Shown one piece after another: positions 12,085 through 23,855 of a stretch of 64,000 nucleotides of DNA. Each line of letters begins with the position of its first letter. Position 1 is the first letter of the stretch. A program made the position numbers and the translations under genes. Under the pieces are notes generated by a model. The model was not told where the DNA came from, ran no database searches, and was given only the letters and a program-made list of their open reading frames with translations. The stretch is from Prorocentrum cordatum (Eukaryota; Sar; Dinophyceae; Prorocentrales; Prorocentraceae): contig CAUYUJ010019282.1 of the NCBI GenBank assembly GCA_963575745.1, positions 692,712 to 756,711 of the forward strand, given 5' to 3'.

Positions 12085-12520
12085 AGTACGTTTCCCTCCA
12101 CCTCCTCCATTATCCATGTTCCCTCTTCCCCCCTGCCCCCCATTATACGTCATCCTCCCTCCTACGCCTTGTCCGCATCATCATTATCGTCCTCCTGTGC
12201 CCTCTTCCCTCCTCCCTTTGTCCCTCAATCCATCAACGCCTTCCCCTCCAACCCCCTCCCTCCGCACCCTCCTCCAACCCTCCCCACCCTTCCCGGCCAG
12301 CTGGGGGGCGGGCAGCGGCCTGGGATGGCCGCCCCTGCACTGGGGGCAGGTGTATGTGGGTCTGCGCGGGCGCGCGCGCCGCGAGGACGTGGAGGAGGAT
12401 GAGGAGGTGGAGGAGGAAGAGCAGGAGGAGGAGGAGGAGGAGGAGGACGAGGAGGAGGAGGAGGAGGAGGGGGAGGAGGACGGGGGAGAGGAGGTGGAAG
12501 GATGGGGAAGGGCGGGAGGA
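12085..12520. repeat. CT-rich then GGA-rich low-complexity tract
   Basis: A pyrimidine-rich half (12085-12300) is followed by a GGA-rich half (12390-12500). No gene is supported. Confidence 0.75.
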
Positions 12521-14380
12521 GCCTAGGGCCTCCACCTTCCGTACTATCCGCGCGGACGGTGTGGAAGTTTTCATTTGTTCGCATGTATTCATTTAGTTTG
12601 CATGTGGTGTGTTACAATTTCAGCGGGATCGCTGGAAGTTACACGTAGTTCATTAAATGTAGATGAGTTGCGGCATACCAAGTGCAACGCATGCGCAATC
12701 AAAAATGCATCAGGTGAAACGCCGATCTTTCCACACCTATACTAGAACCTCGCTGCCCCAGCCGTAATACCCCTGCTATGTTAAGATTGTGTATCTGACC
12801 TCGCGCCTCGCAACAGCCAACTCTCGCTCAATCCGACAGCGGGTAACACACCTATCTCCATATCCGTAACAAACCTATACCCTATATACACACCAGCTGA
12901 ACTGCCCCCAATACCAGCACACCATCAGCATACCACCAGCATACCACCCGTGTACACAACCAGCATATACCACCAGCGTACCACCACATTAGAACTGCAA
13001 CACCACCCCAGCAAATGCACCACCAGCAGGCCATAACCCTTTGCCTTGTGGGTGGGGGAGGGCTGCGAGGGAGGGGCCACGGGGGGTGCAAGCGTGTGAG
13101 ATACCATGATGACGACGACGACTAGAAAGAGTAGCACGGTAAAGCAAGTATGGGAGAAAGCAGAAATGACAAGCTCGCGGCCTCGCGGCGTTTCATTCTA
13201 GAGCTGACGTTCGATCCGCCTCAGCCGACATCCGTCGCATAAGTCATAAAAATGTGAGGTGCTGTCTTCGATCGGTGGCGTTGCTTGCTTTCGGGCGAGG
13301 CGGCACTGATGACAATTTGCCCTTGGTTGAACGAGGCCTATAGCTTGGGGCAGAAATCCAGCGCCTGCGAGAGGTGGGACGGTGCTTTTATCTTGGGAGG
13401 AAAGGGTGGGGATCGAGGAAGGAAACGGTGGAGAAAGGCAACTTCAAGGATAAGTTCGAAAAGAGGGCGAGGTGGGGAAGAGGCGCGGCGCCGAGTTTCC
13501 GCCCCAAGGAAGCTCAGCGCCGCGTGGCTGAACTCTGCCTGGTCATCCTGCTCCTCCTGCTCCTCCTGTTCCCTCTATCTCCTTCTCGCCCTCCTAAATA
13601 CCTCATGCTGTTTTTTCAAATCAGAACTCGGGGCATAAGGAGAGAAGGCCAGTGAGGGCGGGGAGAGAAAGAGAAGCTGGGGTAGAAGATGGAAATGTAT
13701 CGCCCCCATCCCAATGTCTTGGCGGCGACGTTCCAGTTTCTTGTGCCGTTTTTTTCTCGTGCGTCGGACGTTCTGAAAAGGCACTCTGGCAGGCAGCCGC
13801 CATCTAATCCCGAACGCATGCCCGCAGGCCCACAATTAACCCCAGGGAACTAAGAAGAGGAAGGGAAGCTAGGATGAGAAGGAAGGGCAGGATGAACATT
13901 AATGAGGAGGCGGAGGAGCAAGAGGGGACGCAGAACGTGCCGGCCACGGAATATATTGGGGGCTGAGTTCCATCGCAGCTCGAGACAGTCAGGTCCTGTG
14001 CCCACTCCCCTGAGCCTCAGCAGTTCTCAATCATGGGGGACTCTGAAGGGGCTTGAAATTCTTCGACCGAAATCTCTCAGGGTCTGTCGCGTCTTTCCGC
14101 GTGAAGTTCTCGCGCCCCAGAGCGGCCTGAAACGGGCCTGGAATGCACCAGAATGGCCTCGAGACGACCTAGCGGAACTCGAGACGCCCACTAGCTTTCC
14201 CCAGTTGCCCAAGGCCCCGAAGATACCAAAGAGATTGCCAAGACGGCCCAAGAGGCGCCCAAGAAGCCTCCGACCCGACCCTCGACCCTCGACCCTCGAC
14301 CCCAGACATCCGGCGCTCCGATTTTGCCGATGCGAGGGCCCCTGGAGATCTGGACAACTGGAGGCCTCCCAAGTTGGGCC
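12521..14380. other. Unassigned spacer
   Basis: Short open frames only, with a CTC run near 13550 and several CCAGCATACCACC-like short repeats near 12900-12990. No gene or RNA is supported. Confidence 0.4.
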
Positions 14381-14590
14381 CGAGTAGATGGGGTCGGGTA
14401 TCACGTCGCATCGCCTATGCATCGCCGATGCTTCGGTGGTGCATCGGCGACGTCGGCGATGTATCGGCGACGTCGGCGTGACGAAAATCTGGCTCCACAT
14501 CGAGCCGAATCCCCGATGCATGGGCGATGCGGCGCGGTGTGGAGCCAGAGTTTTCGATGCGTGGGCCCCTGGAGGTCTGGACAACGTCCC
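14325..14590. repeat. Dispersed CATCGGCGATG-rich repeat
   Basis: GGGCCCCTGGAGATCTGGACAA near 14337 returns as GGGCCCCTGGAGGTCTGGACAA near 14562. Between them are many CATCGGCGA/CGATGCATCGG segments. A related piece lies at 20.68-20.80 kb (CTTCGCCGATGC, GATGCGACGGCCTCCTGG). Confidence 0.65.
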
Positions 14591-14725
14591 ATTTCTTCTG
14601 AGCCTCGGATCTCTGGGGCAGCACGCGAGGCGGCGCGCGCCTGCTTCGGCGGCGTCCACGAGGCGGGCGGGGCGCGGAAGCGCGGCGGCCTGGTGGCGCG
14701 GGCGCGTGAGGGCTCTGCTCCATGC

Positions 14726-14728
<3 letters not shown>

Positions 14729-14801
<73 letters not shown>

Positions 14802-14807
14802 CTGATC
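14729..14807. repeat. 7-bp tandem repeat (CTCTGGC)n
   Basis: About 11 perfect copies of CTCTGGC in a row. Confidence 0.95.
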
Positions 14808-14894
14808 CATGCCCCTGCTCTCCCTCCTCATCACTATACCACCACATCGTCGACGTCATCGCCGAGTGGGTCAGGGTCAGCATCGCCGCAACTT

Positions 14895-15134
14895 TCGTTC
14901 ATCATCATCATCATCGTCATCATCACCATCATCATCAGCAGCATCATCATCGCCATCATCCGAATCATCATAATCATAATCCGAAGAATAACAGAATTGA
15001 ATATAATCATAATCATAATGATATTACGCATCATCAACATCAAAAGCACCATCACCATCATCATCGTCATCAACAGCAACAACATCAACATCATCGTCAT
15101 CATCATCATCAGTATCGTCGTCATCACTATGATG

Positions 15135-15177
<43 letters not shown>

Positions 15178-15318
15178 GCGGTATCACCATCATCACCATC
15201 ATCATCACCATCATCACCATCATCATCATCATCATCATCAAGAGCACCATCATTATCAGCAGCAGCATCATCACCATCATCACCATCATGCAATCATCAC
15301 CATCGTCACCATCATTAC

Positions 15319-15379
<61 letters not shown>

Positions 15380-16231
15380 GCCATCATCATCACATTCACA
15401 TACAACATCATTCATCACCCACACCAACACCACCACCGCAAACAGCATCAGCATCATCGTCATCATCATCATCAGAGCCATCATCATCATCATCAGACTA
15501 ATCATCAGCATCACCATCATCACCACCATCGTCATCAGCATAATGAACAGCGTCATCATCATCAGCAGCATCATCACCACCATCATCACCATCATCACCA
15601 TCATCGCCATCACCATCACATTCACATACAGCATCATCACCACCACCACCATCGCAACCAGCATCATCATCGTCTTCAGCATCAGTATCATTATCATCAT
15701 CATAATCATTATCATCAACATCATCATCATCATCAGCAGCATCATCATCACCACCGTGATCGACATCGCCATCGTCGTCGTCATCATCATCAACCTCATC
15801 AGCAGGATCATCAGCATCGTCATAATCATCTAGATTAGCATCATCACCGCGACCACCACTACCATCATAATCATCATCATCAGCATCATCATCACCATCA
15901 ACATCGTCATCGGCATCGTCATTATCGTCATCATCATCATCGTCATCCGCATCATCATCAGCACCATCATCATTATCATCGTCATCGTCATCATCAGAAT
16001 CGTCAGCAGCAAAATCATCAAAGTCTTCAGCACCACCACATTCATCAGCAGCAGCATCAGCATCAGCATCATCATCATCAGCAGCATCATCATCCTCATC
16101 CGAATCCTCATTACCATGCACTTCCCCATCATCATCACCAGAATCATCACCAGAATCAGCATCATCATCATCATCAGCATCTTCATCGTCATCACCAGCA
16201 GCATCAGCAGCATCAACCTCCTCCTCCTCTG

Positions 16232-16285
<54 letters not shown>

Positions 16286-16690
16286 TACAACCATCATCAT
16301 TGTCATCACCACCATCATCACAATCATACTCATACTCATCCGCATACTCATCCTCATCCTCGTCACCATCGACTCATAGGCGGCATCATCAGCATCAGCA
16401 GTAGCAGCATCATCATCATCAACATCGCCATCTCGTCCCCATCATGGTCAATTTTCTCACCATCACCATCATCATCTTCATCCGCATCAGCATCTTCAGC
16501 CTCATCACCCTCATCATCATCATCAGCACCAGGATCCTCCTCCAAATCCCCATCATCCTCACCAGTATCATCATCCTCCTCATATGAATATCCTCATCAT
16601 CGTCATCCTGATAGTCATCCGCATCCGCTTCCTCATCCTAATCATCATCCACATCCTCATCATCATCACCATCATCATCACCACCACCAG

Positions 16691-16752
<62 letters not shown>

Positions 16753-16755
16753 CCT
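14895..16755. repeat. (CAT)n microsatellite, about 1.9 kb
   Basis: Long CAT/ATC trinucleotide tract with CAG, CGT and CAC variants. All six frames are open for hundreds of codons as His, Ile, Ser, Asp or Met runs, so none is a gene. Confidence 0.95.
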
Positions 16756-16839
16756 GTCGCACATGGAGGTCAGCTTGTAGGGCGGGCTGGGCGGTTCGCC
16801 TGAGACTTGGTCACCACGTGTGACCCTGAAGTTTGAAAA

Positions 16840-17165
16840 TTGGCAACAATTTCACAAATGGAGGGCGGTTCGTTCTTTAAATGTGGCTCTCGCCTTCGCG
16901 CCGAGCATACTCGCGCTAAAACTTTGAACAAAAATCCACGCATTGAAAGCGAATGTTCAAAATGCGGTTCTCGCTTAGCACCGCGCACATTCGGTTTAAA
17001 ACTTCACAAGGGCTTCACGGATTGAAGGCGGTTCATGTTTCAAAATGTGGCTATCGCTTTAGAACCGCGCACGTTCGTTTTTTAATATTTGCACAAAAAA
17101 ACTGATTGAAGGCGGTTCCTTGTCGAAATGGGGTTCTCGCTTCAGCGCCGCGCACATTCGTTTTT
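16840..17165. repeat. Roughly 95-bp repeat family, block 3
   Basis: Further copies of the family seen at 10.6 and 11.5 kb: TGGAGGGCGGTTC, TTTAAATGTGGCTCTCGCCT and CACCGCGCACATTCGGTTT. Confidence 0.75.
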
Positions 17166-17289
17166 CCCAACCCTCCTGCGTTGGGTTCTCGTTTCGAATA
17201 CAACACTGCGGTCTCCAACCTTTCTCTCCTCCTGCCCGTTTCCTTTGTCCTGTCTTCTCCTGTGCGCCTGGTGTCGGGCCTGCGAAATG

Positions 17290-18850
17290 TGAAGCTGGCA
17301 TGCCTTGGGAGCTGCGATCTGCGAAACTGTCGCCACGTTCGAAGGCTGCTGGGGGGGGGCGCATAGTCGGCACCCGCCGCGGATTCAGACTAGACCTCGC
17401 CATCCCTGGGGCTGCGATATGCGAAACTGCCGCCGCTATCAAGGGCTGCTGGGGGGGGGGGGGCGCTGCGGATTCAGATCAGACCTCGCCATCCCTGGGG
17501 GGGCTGCGGTCTGCGAAACTGTCGCCAGTTTCGAAAGCTTCTGGGGTGGGCCAGCATGGTGGGCACCCGCCGCGGATGCAGATTAGACCTCGCAATCCCT
17601 GGGGGGCTGCGATATGCGAAACTGTCGCCGCTATCAAGGGCTGCTGGGGGGGGCCACGATTGTGGGCGCCCGCCGCGGATTCTGATTAGACCTCGCCATC
17701 CTTGGGGGGGGGTCCGATCTGCGAAACTGTCGACGTTTTCGAGGGTTGGTGTGGGGTGGGGCCAGCATACTGGGCACCCGCCGCAGACTCATATTCTAGC
17801 TCGCAGTCCCTGGAGGGGCTGCGATCTACGAAAAGGTCGCCATTTTCGAAGGCTGCTGGGGTGGCGGGGGCATTATTGTGGGCACCCGCCGCGGATTCTG
17901 ATTAGATCTCGTCATTCCTAGGGGGGGGGCTTCTGCGAATGTGTCGCAACTGCTGGGGTTTGCTGATGGGGACCAGCATAGTCGGCACCCGCCGCAAAGT
18001 CAAATCATAACCCGCCGTCCCTGGAGGGGCTTCGGTGTGCGAAACAAGAGTCCGGCTGAGTGAAGCACCGCCGAGCCGCAGATTAGACCTTCTTACCATC
18101 CCTGGGGGGCTGCCATCCGCGCCATTGTCACCAGTTTCGAGGGCTGCTGGGGGGGCAGCATAGTGGGCACCCGCCACGGATTCTGATTGGATCTCGCCAT
18201 TTTGGCGGGGGGGGAGGGGGGCGATCTGCGAGTGAGTCGCAACTTCTGGGGTTTGCTGAGGGACCAGCATAGTGGGTGCCCGCCGCAGACTCCGATTAGA
18301 CCTCGCAATCCCTGGGGGGGGGCTGCGATGTGCGAAATATTGCGATTGCCACTTCCAGGGGTTGCTGGAGAGTCCAGCGGAACGTTGCACCACCGAGACG
18401 CAAATTGCACCTTGCCGTCCTTCGGGGGCTGCGATCTGCGAAACAATCGCCATTTTCGAAGGCCGCTGGGACCCCAGCGGGGTGAAGCACCACCTAGAAC
18501 CAGATTGAACCTCGCCACCCTTGGGGGGCTGCGATCTGCGGAACTGCTGCCGTTTTCGAGGGCTGCTGGGGGGTTCAACGGGGTGAGGCACCACCCACCC
18601 TGGGGGACTGCGATCTGCAAAACTGTCGCCACTTTCGATGCCTCCTGGGGGGATCAGCAGAGCGAAGCACCACCCAGACTCAGACTAGACCTCGCCATCC
18701 CTGGGAGGCTGCGATCTGCGAGCCTGTTACAAATTTCGAAGGCTGCTGTGGGGTTCAGCGGGGTGATGCACCACCCAAACTCAGATTAGACCTCGCCATA
18801 CCTGGGGGGGCTGTGATCTACGAAAGTGCCACCACTTTACTTCGAGGGCT
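17290..18850. repeat. Roughly 92-112-bp satellite, about 16 copies
   Basis: The unit contains GGGGCTGCGATCTGCGAAAC, TGTCGCC, TTTTCGAAGGCTGCTGGGG, CAGCATAGTGGGCACCCGCC and GATTAGACCTCGCCATCCCT. Starts fall near 17311, 17411, 17503, 17606 and onward to about 18811. G-run length differs from copy to copy. A subset from 18.36 kb carries GGGGTGAAGCACCACC in place of the GGGCACCCGCC part, so there are two subfamilies. Confidence 0.9.
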
Positions 18851-19734
18851 GCAGGGGGATCCAGCGGGGCGCCGTCGCGGACCGCCCGCAGACCTGGCGG
18901 CGCGCCTTCGAGCGCTTAGTTCCCGCACTGAAGAGCGCGGGAAGAAAGCAGGGACGAGCTGGGCTTCGCTCGCTTCTTGCACTGACTATAAGCAGTCTGC
19001 ATCATTTTGTCGAGCGCCGCGGCGACATGGCGCAGGCAGCGCTGCATCTCTAGCGCACTACCAACAAAGGCAATCCTCTTCGGTCTCCTCCAGTCACTTT
19101 CGTCATCGTCCTCTGCCCCCTGCCACCTTCCCTCTGCTGCTGCCGCGCTGACGGGTCGCTCCCCACGTGTCCTTTTCCTGCCCTCCGTTCCCGCGCCCAT
19201 GTCCTCCTCAAGCCTGGGCGTTCGTTCCTCGTCTTTCTGTCGTTGTCCTGTGAATCGTGCCACGCGACCGCGTCCCATGTAGCTTGCACAACATATCACG
19301 GCGACTGCGCTGTCATTGTCCTGGCAAGTGTTGCCCAACTCTTCTTGCCACTTGATGCACATGGGTTGGGTGCGTCACAAGAAAATTCTAAACTCGCAAG
19401 AATGTCACGGCTTCCCATGCTCAGCATACCAGACATGGTGTTCTGCAAGGATTCAGGGTTACGAGGGTGCAGCAGTGAATTGAGCCGCGGGGCTGAAGTC
19501 CGGGGAATGGCTTCCCAGCTCGATTCAGGATCGTCAAGACCCAACAGTCAAGTTGATCCGTGGCGTTGGAATCCCGAGAACGATGTTTTGGCAAGCTTCA
19601 GGGAATTAAAACGGTTGTCCAACGAAGCAGTTCCCTCAGTGGAAAAAAAACCTTGCAGGCAGGGACATGTCAAGAAAGAGCTTGGAGGGAAGGCGTACTC
19701 CAACATCGTTGAGGACTCTTGGGTGTACTCTGGT
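18851..19734. other. Unassigned spacer
   Basis: Moderate GC, short frames on both strands, no recognisable motif. Confidence 0.4.
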
Positions 19735-20097
19735 CCTCATCCTCATCCTCGTCCTCATCCTCCCCCTCCTCCACCACCTCCTCCTCACCATCATCCTCAT
19801 CGTCCTCATCCTCATCCTCATCTTCATCATCATCCTCACCATCCTCATATGAACATCCTCATCATCTTCATCCTGATCATCATCATCATCATCATCCTGA
19901 TCCTCACCTCATCACCTTCATCCTGATCCTGATCCTCACCATCCTCATCCTCACCATCATCATGATCAGCATCGTCACCATTATCATCAGCATCATCAAC
20001 ATCATCATCATCAGCATCAGCATCATCATCATCATCATCATCATCAGCAGCATCATCATCACATTCATCATCATCATCATCCTCCTCCTCCTCCTCC

Positions 20098-20130
<33 letters not shown>

Positions 20131-20180
20131 GCATCATCATGATCAGCATCATCATACTCATCATCATCAGCAGCAGCAGT

Positions 20181-20226
<46 letters not shown>

Positions 20227-20362
20227 GCATCATCATCAGCATCACCATCATCGTCATCATCAGCAACATCAGCATCAGCATCATCAGCATCAGCATCATC
20301 AGCATCAGCATCAGCATCATCATCAGCATCAGCATCAGCATCAGCATCAGCATCAGCATCAG

Positions 20363-20397
<35 letters not shown>

Positions 20398-20482
20398 CCA
20401 CCATCATCACCATCATCACCATCACCATCACCATCACCACCACCACCATCATCGTAGTCAGCAGCAGCATCATCATCATAAT
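19735..20482. repeat. CATCCT/(CAT)n microsatellite
   Basis: About 0.75 kb of ATC trinucleotides with CTC and CAG variants; the AGCATC hexamer is common in the second half. Apparent proteins are homopolymers. Confidence 0.95.
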
Positions 20483-22130
20483 CCTGTCCAACGGTGCGCT
20501 TGAACCAGCATCTCGGGGGGAGTCCGTCTGTTGCGATCTCTTCACGGTGACTAGAGGCGCGCCAACCGCGCCGAAGGCAGCGGCCCGGCCAGAATTTCGA
20601 GGGCAACCCAGCCGTGGCGACGAGGACGCTCCAGGAGGCCCGAACGAGGCCCCCAAACGTCCGAAGACCTCGGACATCGACTTCGCCGATGCACTGGTGA
20701 TGAATCGTCGACGCTGGGATCGAGAAAATCGGGCTCCCGATCGCGCCGCATGGCCGATGCGACGGCCTCCTGGGGCCCCAAGACGAAGCCAGGATAGGGA
20801 CTAGACCGGATAGGGAGGACAAATCGCGGATCTCTGAGGTCTGGCGGCTCTGGCGCGGCCTTCTTAGAGTGCTCTGCGTTCTGGACCGCTCTGGAACGAT
20901 TCTGTCCCCGTCCCAGCCCCGCCCGAGGGCCCCCAGGTTCGCGCGGCCTGCTCCTCACTTCGCGGTGGCCACGGGGGTGCAGGGACGGCGCCGAGGGGCA
21001 GCGGCCCAGCCAGGGCGCCTCTTCGGCGCCAGCGCTGGCGACGGCGCCACTGCGGCCATCGCCGCGCCGCGCCGCCGCGGGGGTCGAAGATCGGCGGCGA
21101 GCCCAGGGGGGAATGCAGAGAGGGGGGTCTCATCTGAAGGCTCGGAAGGCCTCGGGCCCTCCGAGAAATTCTCTGAGCCTTCTCCGAGGGCGCAGACGGC
21201 TTCTCAGAATTTTGCGAGGGCTTCTCAGGAGCCCCGCCGCCTTCTGAGAGGGTCTGCCCACTCTCACTTCTCCCCTGTGCCCGCCGCCGAGGGACAGGCC
21301 CCCCGCCCCGAGCGGCGCGCCCGCTGGAGTGCGGCAGGCGCGGCCACAGGAAGCCTGGGACGGCGCAGTTAGGATCGAACTCAGTTTCTGGCAAGATAGT
21401 TGCGTACATCGCTTGGCGCAGGCGGGATGGGCGGGATTACCGCAGCGCTTCCCCACCTCCGCAGCCATCTGCCTCAGAAGCCCCACAGAGGGCCGTGCAA
21501 ATTAGCAGCACGCATCGTGCACCCCTACCCCTACCCCCCAGCCAGGCCCTCCGGTCGGGAGTGGGGGGTCCTGGCTGGAGTTGGGGGTGGGCTGTGCTGT
21601 CCTCAACAGAGCTTTTCGTATTGCCACCCGTCTGTCTCGAAACTTCTTCGCTCTGGAACGAGAGATGGTGTGGCCGAACTTTGCTTCGCAAAACCTCCCG
21701 TAAACACCGTCCACGCGAGGAAGGTCCGCTACTATACAGCAGCGCAATACCATGAATAAATACGTGTTGGGACATGCGCTGGCGAATATACACTTGAGCC
21801 ACTTCTTTAGCCTCTTGAGGGGAGGGGAGGGGAGGCGAAAAAGCAGAAAGGGAGGAAAGCAGGGTGGAGGGAAAACGGTGTCGTGTCCGAGGCTGCTGGT
21901 AAGCGAAAGGTTCGTGCTCTAAGGACCGATTACCATCCCGTCCTCTTCCCCAAAGGCGGTAACTTCGCGCAACTTCGCCCAAACGACGGATCGAGAGAGG
22001 GGACGACACAACCAGCCGCGCGGGCGATGGCAAGGCCTGGGGCTGAGCACAGACAGCGCCTGGTGGTAACATAAGCTGGCACAATTGGCCCCCACGGTGG
22101 TCCGGGGCGGTCTCAAACGTCAGAGAGAGC
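20483..22130. other. GC-rich unassigned spacer
   Basis: Open frames up to about 180 aa on both strands overlap each other and carry no recognisable domain. One stretch (20.68-20.80 kb) resembles the CATCGGCGA repeat at 14.4 kb. Confidence 0.4.
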
Positions 22131-22169
22131 GTGATCCACCGCCGCTTTACTGTGGAAAACTCCCCTCCC

Positions 22170-22400
22170 CCCGTCCTCCGGAGCTCGGCCCCCCCCCCCC
22201 TCCAAAAAATCCCCCCCCCCTGCTCGACCCCCCCCCCTTTCCCCGGCAAAAATCCCCTCTCCCCCCCCACACCCCCCCCCTCCAGTAACCGAGGGGGGCC
22301 ACTACAGGTTCGAACCCGCCCCCCCCCCTCCAAAAAAACGGGGGGGGGGTCACTACTGGTTCGAACGCCCCCCGGTTCGACCCCCCCGCCCCCACCCGCT
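22170..22400. repeat. Poly-C/poly-G tracts
   Basis: Repeated runs of 8-10 C (and one of 10 G) separated by short motifs such as CTCC and AAAAA. TTCGAAC occurs at about 22313 and 22360. It is probably a slippage-prone tract with quadruplex or i-motif potential. Confidence 0.8.
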
Positions 22401-22736
22401 GCCAGCAAACGACTCCTGGGTCCCCACCACCGTCCTCACCACCACCGTCCCCACCACTGTCGCACTTCCCCACTGTCCCCACTGTCCCCACCACTGTCCC
22501 ACTGTCCCCACTATCCCCACCACTGCCCCCCCGCTTCCAGGCATTCCCGTGGGTTCCGAACGGCCGCGTGGACGGACGCGGAGTCGCAGCGCGGGTCGAG
22601 GTGTTTCATCACCGCCCGGGGAGCGCCAAAAGGCTAGAGACGGAGGTGCCGCTACGAGGGCCAGCTCGGCGCCCCCAGCGCCAGCAGACCAGCGCGCCAA
22701 CCTAGCAGCCGGCGATTTGGAGGGCGGAATCAGCTG
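22401..22736. other. Left flank of the YR retrotransposon
   Basis: A CCCACTGTCC-type short repeat (22440-22530) is followed by mixed GC-rich sequence that ends in AATCAGCTG just before the element. The same AATCAGC heptamer abuts the other end of the element. Confidence 0.5.
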
Positions 22737-22946
22737 GTTAAGTGAGATACGCGTGCACTCAACGGAGGAGGAGGAGGAGAGGAGGGGACGAGAGAGGGAC
22801 CAGGACAGGGCGATGGTATTTTCATGGCAGCGTGGCGACGCGCATCTCCGCCGAGCGTGGGCCCTGGTGGCCCCACGCTCAACGCGAGCGCGTGGGCCCT
22901 GACGGCCCGCGCGCTCGCGCTCTGGCACGCCTGCGGCCGCTCGGCC
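22737..22946 (-). repeat. Split direct repeat B2 (3' end)
   Basis: 210 bp from GTTAAGTGAGATACGCG to CGGCCGCTCGGCC on the plus strand, matching B1 base for base as far as I can read. It contains a possible hairpin with CCCACGC and GCGTGGG arms. It marks the 3' terminus of the element. Confidence 0.9.
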
Positions 22947-22982
22947 GACGCAGGCGTCTGGGAGCAAAGCGGGGTGGGTGGG

Positions 22983-23087
22983 CACCCGCGCGTCGGCCAG
23001 AGCCGAACGCTACGGACCCAAAATGGCTACCTGAGCCCACACCCCCTCCCACTTAACCTGCAGTCTACAACCAATCAGACTATACAA
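22983..23087 (-). repeat. Split direct repeat A2 (internal)
   Basis: 105 bp matching A1 except two substitutions (AGCCGAACG versus AGCCCAACG, and CCAATCAG versus CCGATCAG). It abuts B1 exactly, so the A2/B1 border reproduces the junction expected in a circular intermediate. Confidence 0.9.
23000..23037 (-). other. Spliced-leader relics in A2
   Basis: On the minus strand GGCTCAG is followed by GTAGCCATTTTGG and then TCCGTAGC..GGCTC. These match parts of the dinoflagellate spliced leader (CCGTAGCCATTTTGG..CTCAAG) as degenerate tandem copies. The same array is in A1. Confidence 0.6.
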
Positions 23088-23297
23088 GTTAAGTGAGATA
23101 CGCGTGCACTCAACGGAGGAGGAGGAGGAGAGGAGGGGACGAGAGAGGGACCAGGACAGGGCGATGGTATTTTCATGGCAGCGTGGCGACGCGCATCTCC
23201 GCCGAGCGTGGGCCCTGGTGGCCCCACGCTCAACGCGAGCGCGTGGGCCCTGACGGCCCGCGCGCTCGCGCTCTGGCACGCCTGCGGCCGCTCGGCC
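23088..23297 (-). repeat. Split direct repeat B1
   Basis: 210 bp matching B2. It lies immediately 3' of the coding/UTR part of the element in the minus orientation, and its plus-strand left border is GTTAAGTG. Confidence 0.9.
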
Positions 23298-23610
23298 ATG
23301 AGAAAAGAAAGACGCAGCCGCGCGCGCGGGGACGCCCCGCCCGAGTGCGAGGGCGGGATCAGAGGCTGCAAGAGCCTCGCGCGCGCGGCCACTTGCCTGC
23401 AACCTTGAGGCCTTCCGCGCCCGCGCACCCAGAGCGCGGGCGCGGCGCGTGCGCGATGCGCGCAAAAGAACCGAAAAGGGTGGCGGCGCACGAGGCGCCG
23501 GGCGCAGAGCGCAAGTGTGGCCCCGACCGCACGGCGCGCAAGACGCGCAGCACGGCCGGGTCCAGGAAGCACGCGACGTGCGCGCAACGTTAAACTCCTC
23601 CAAGAGGGAG

Positions 23611-23762
23611 GATCGCAGGCGCCACCTGCGTACCGTAGGCTAAAAGAAAGAAGATCGCAGGCGCCACCTGCGTACCGTAGGCTAAAAGAAACAAGATCGC
23701 AGGCGCCACCTGCGTACCGTAGGCTCAAGGATCGCAGGCGCCACCTGCGCACGGTAGGCTGA
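23611..23762 (-). repeat. 42-bp tandem repeat with hairpin in the element 3' region
   Basis: Four copies start at 23611, 23653, 23695 and 23730 (spacings 42, 42 and 35). Each contains GATCGCAGGCGCCACCTGCG and TACCGTAGGCT. GCAGG and CCTGC can pair around a five-base loop, so the transcript would carry four small stem-loops about 100 bp past the last stop codon. It could be an RNA-recognition, packaging or 3'-end signal; this is not proven. Confidence 0.85.
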
Positions 23763-23855
23763 GAGGAGGGCCGACTCACTCACAGGCCGCCGCCTTCAGC
23801 CCGCGCCCGCGATGCCGCGGGCGCTGGCGTCGGGGTACGGGGGGGAGCTCCACGC

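Noticed and set aside
14834-15838. Long His-, Ile-, Met- and Asp-rich frames
   Set aside because: Products of the (CAT)n microsatellite; open in all frames.
22308-22370. tRNA gene or Pol III B box (GGTTCGAACCC)
   Set aside because: Only the TTCGAAC loop is present; the flanking bases do not pair as a T-arm and no anticodon or acceptor stem is seen.
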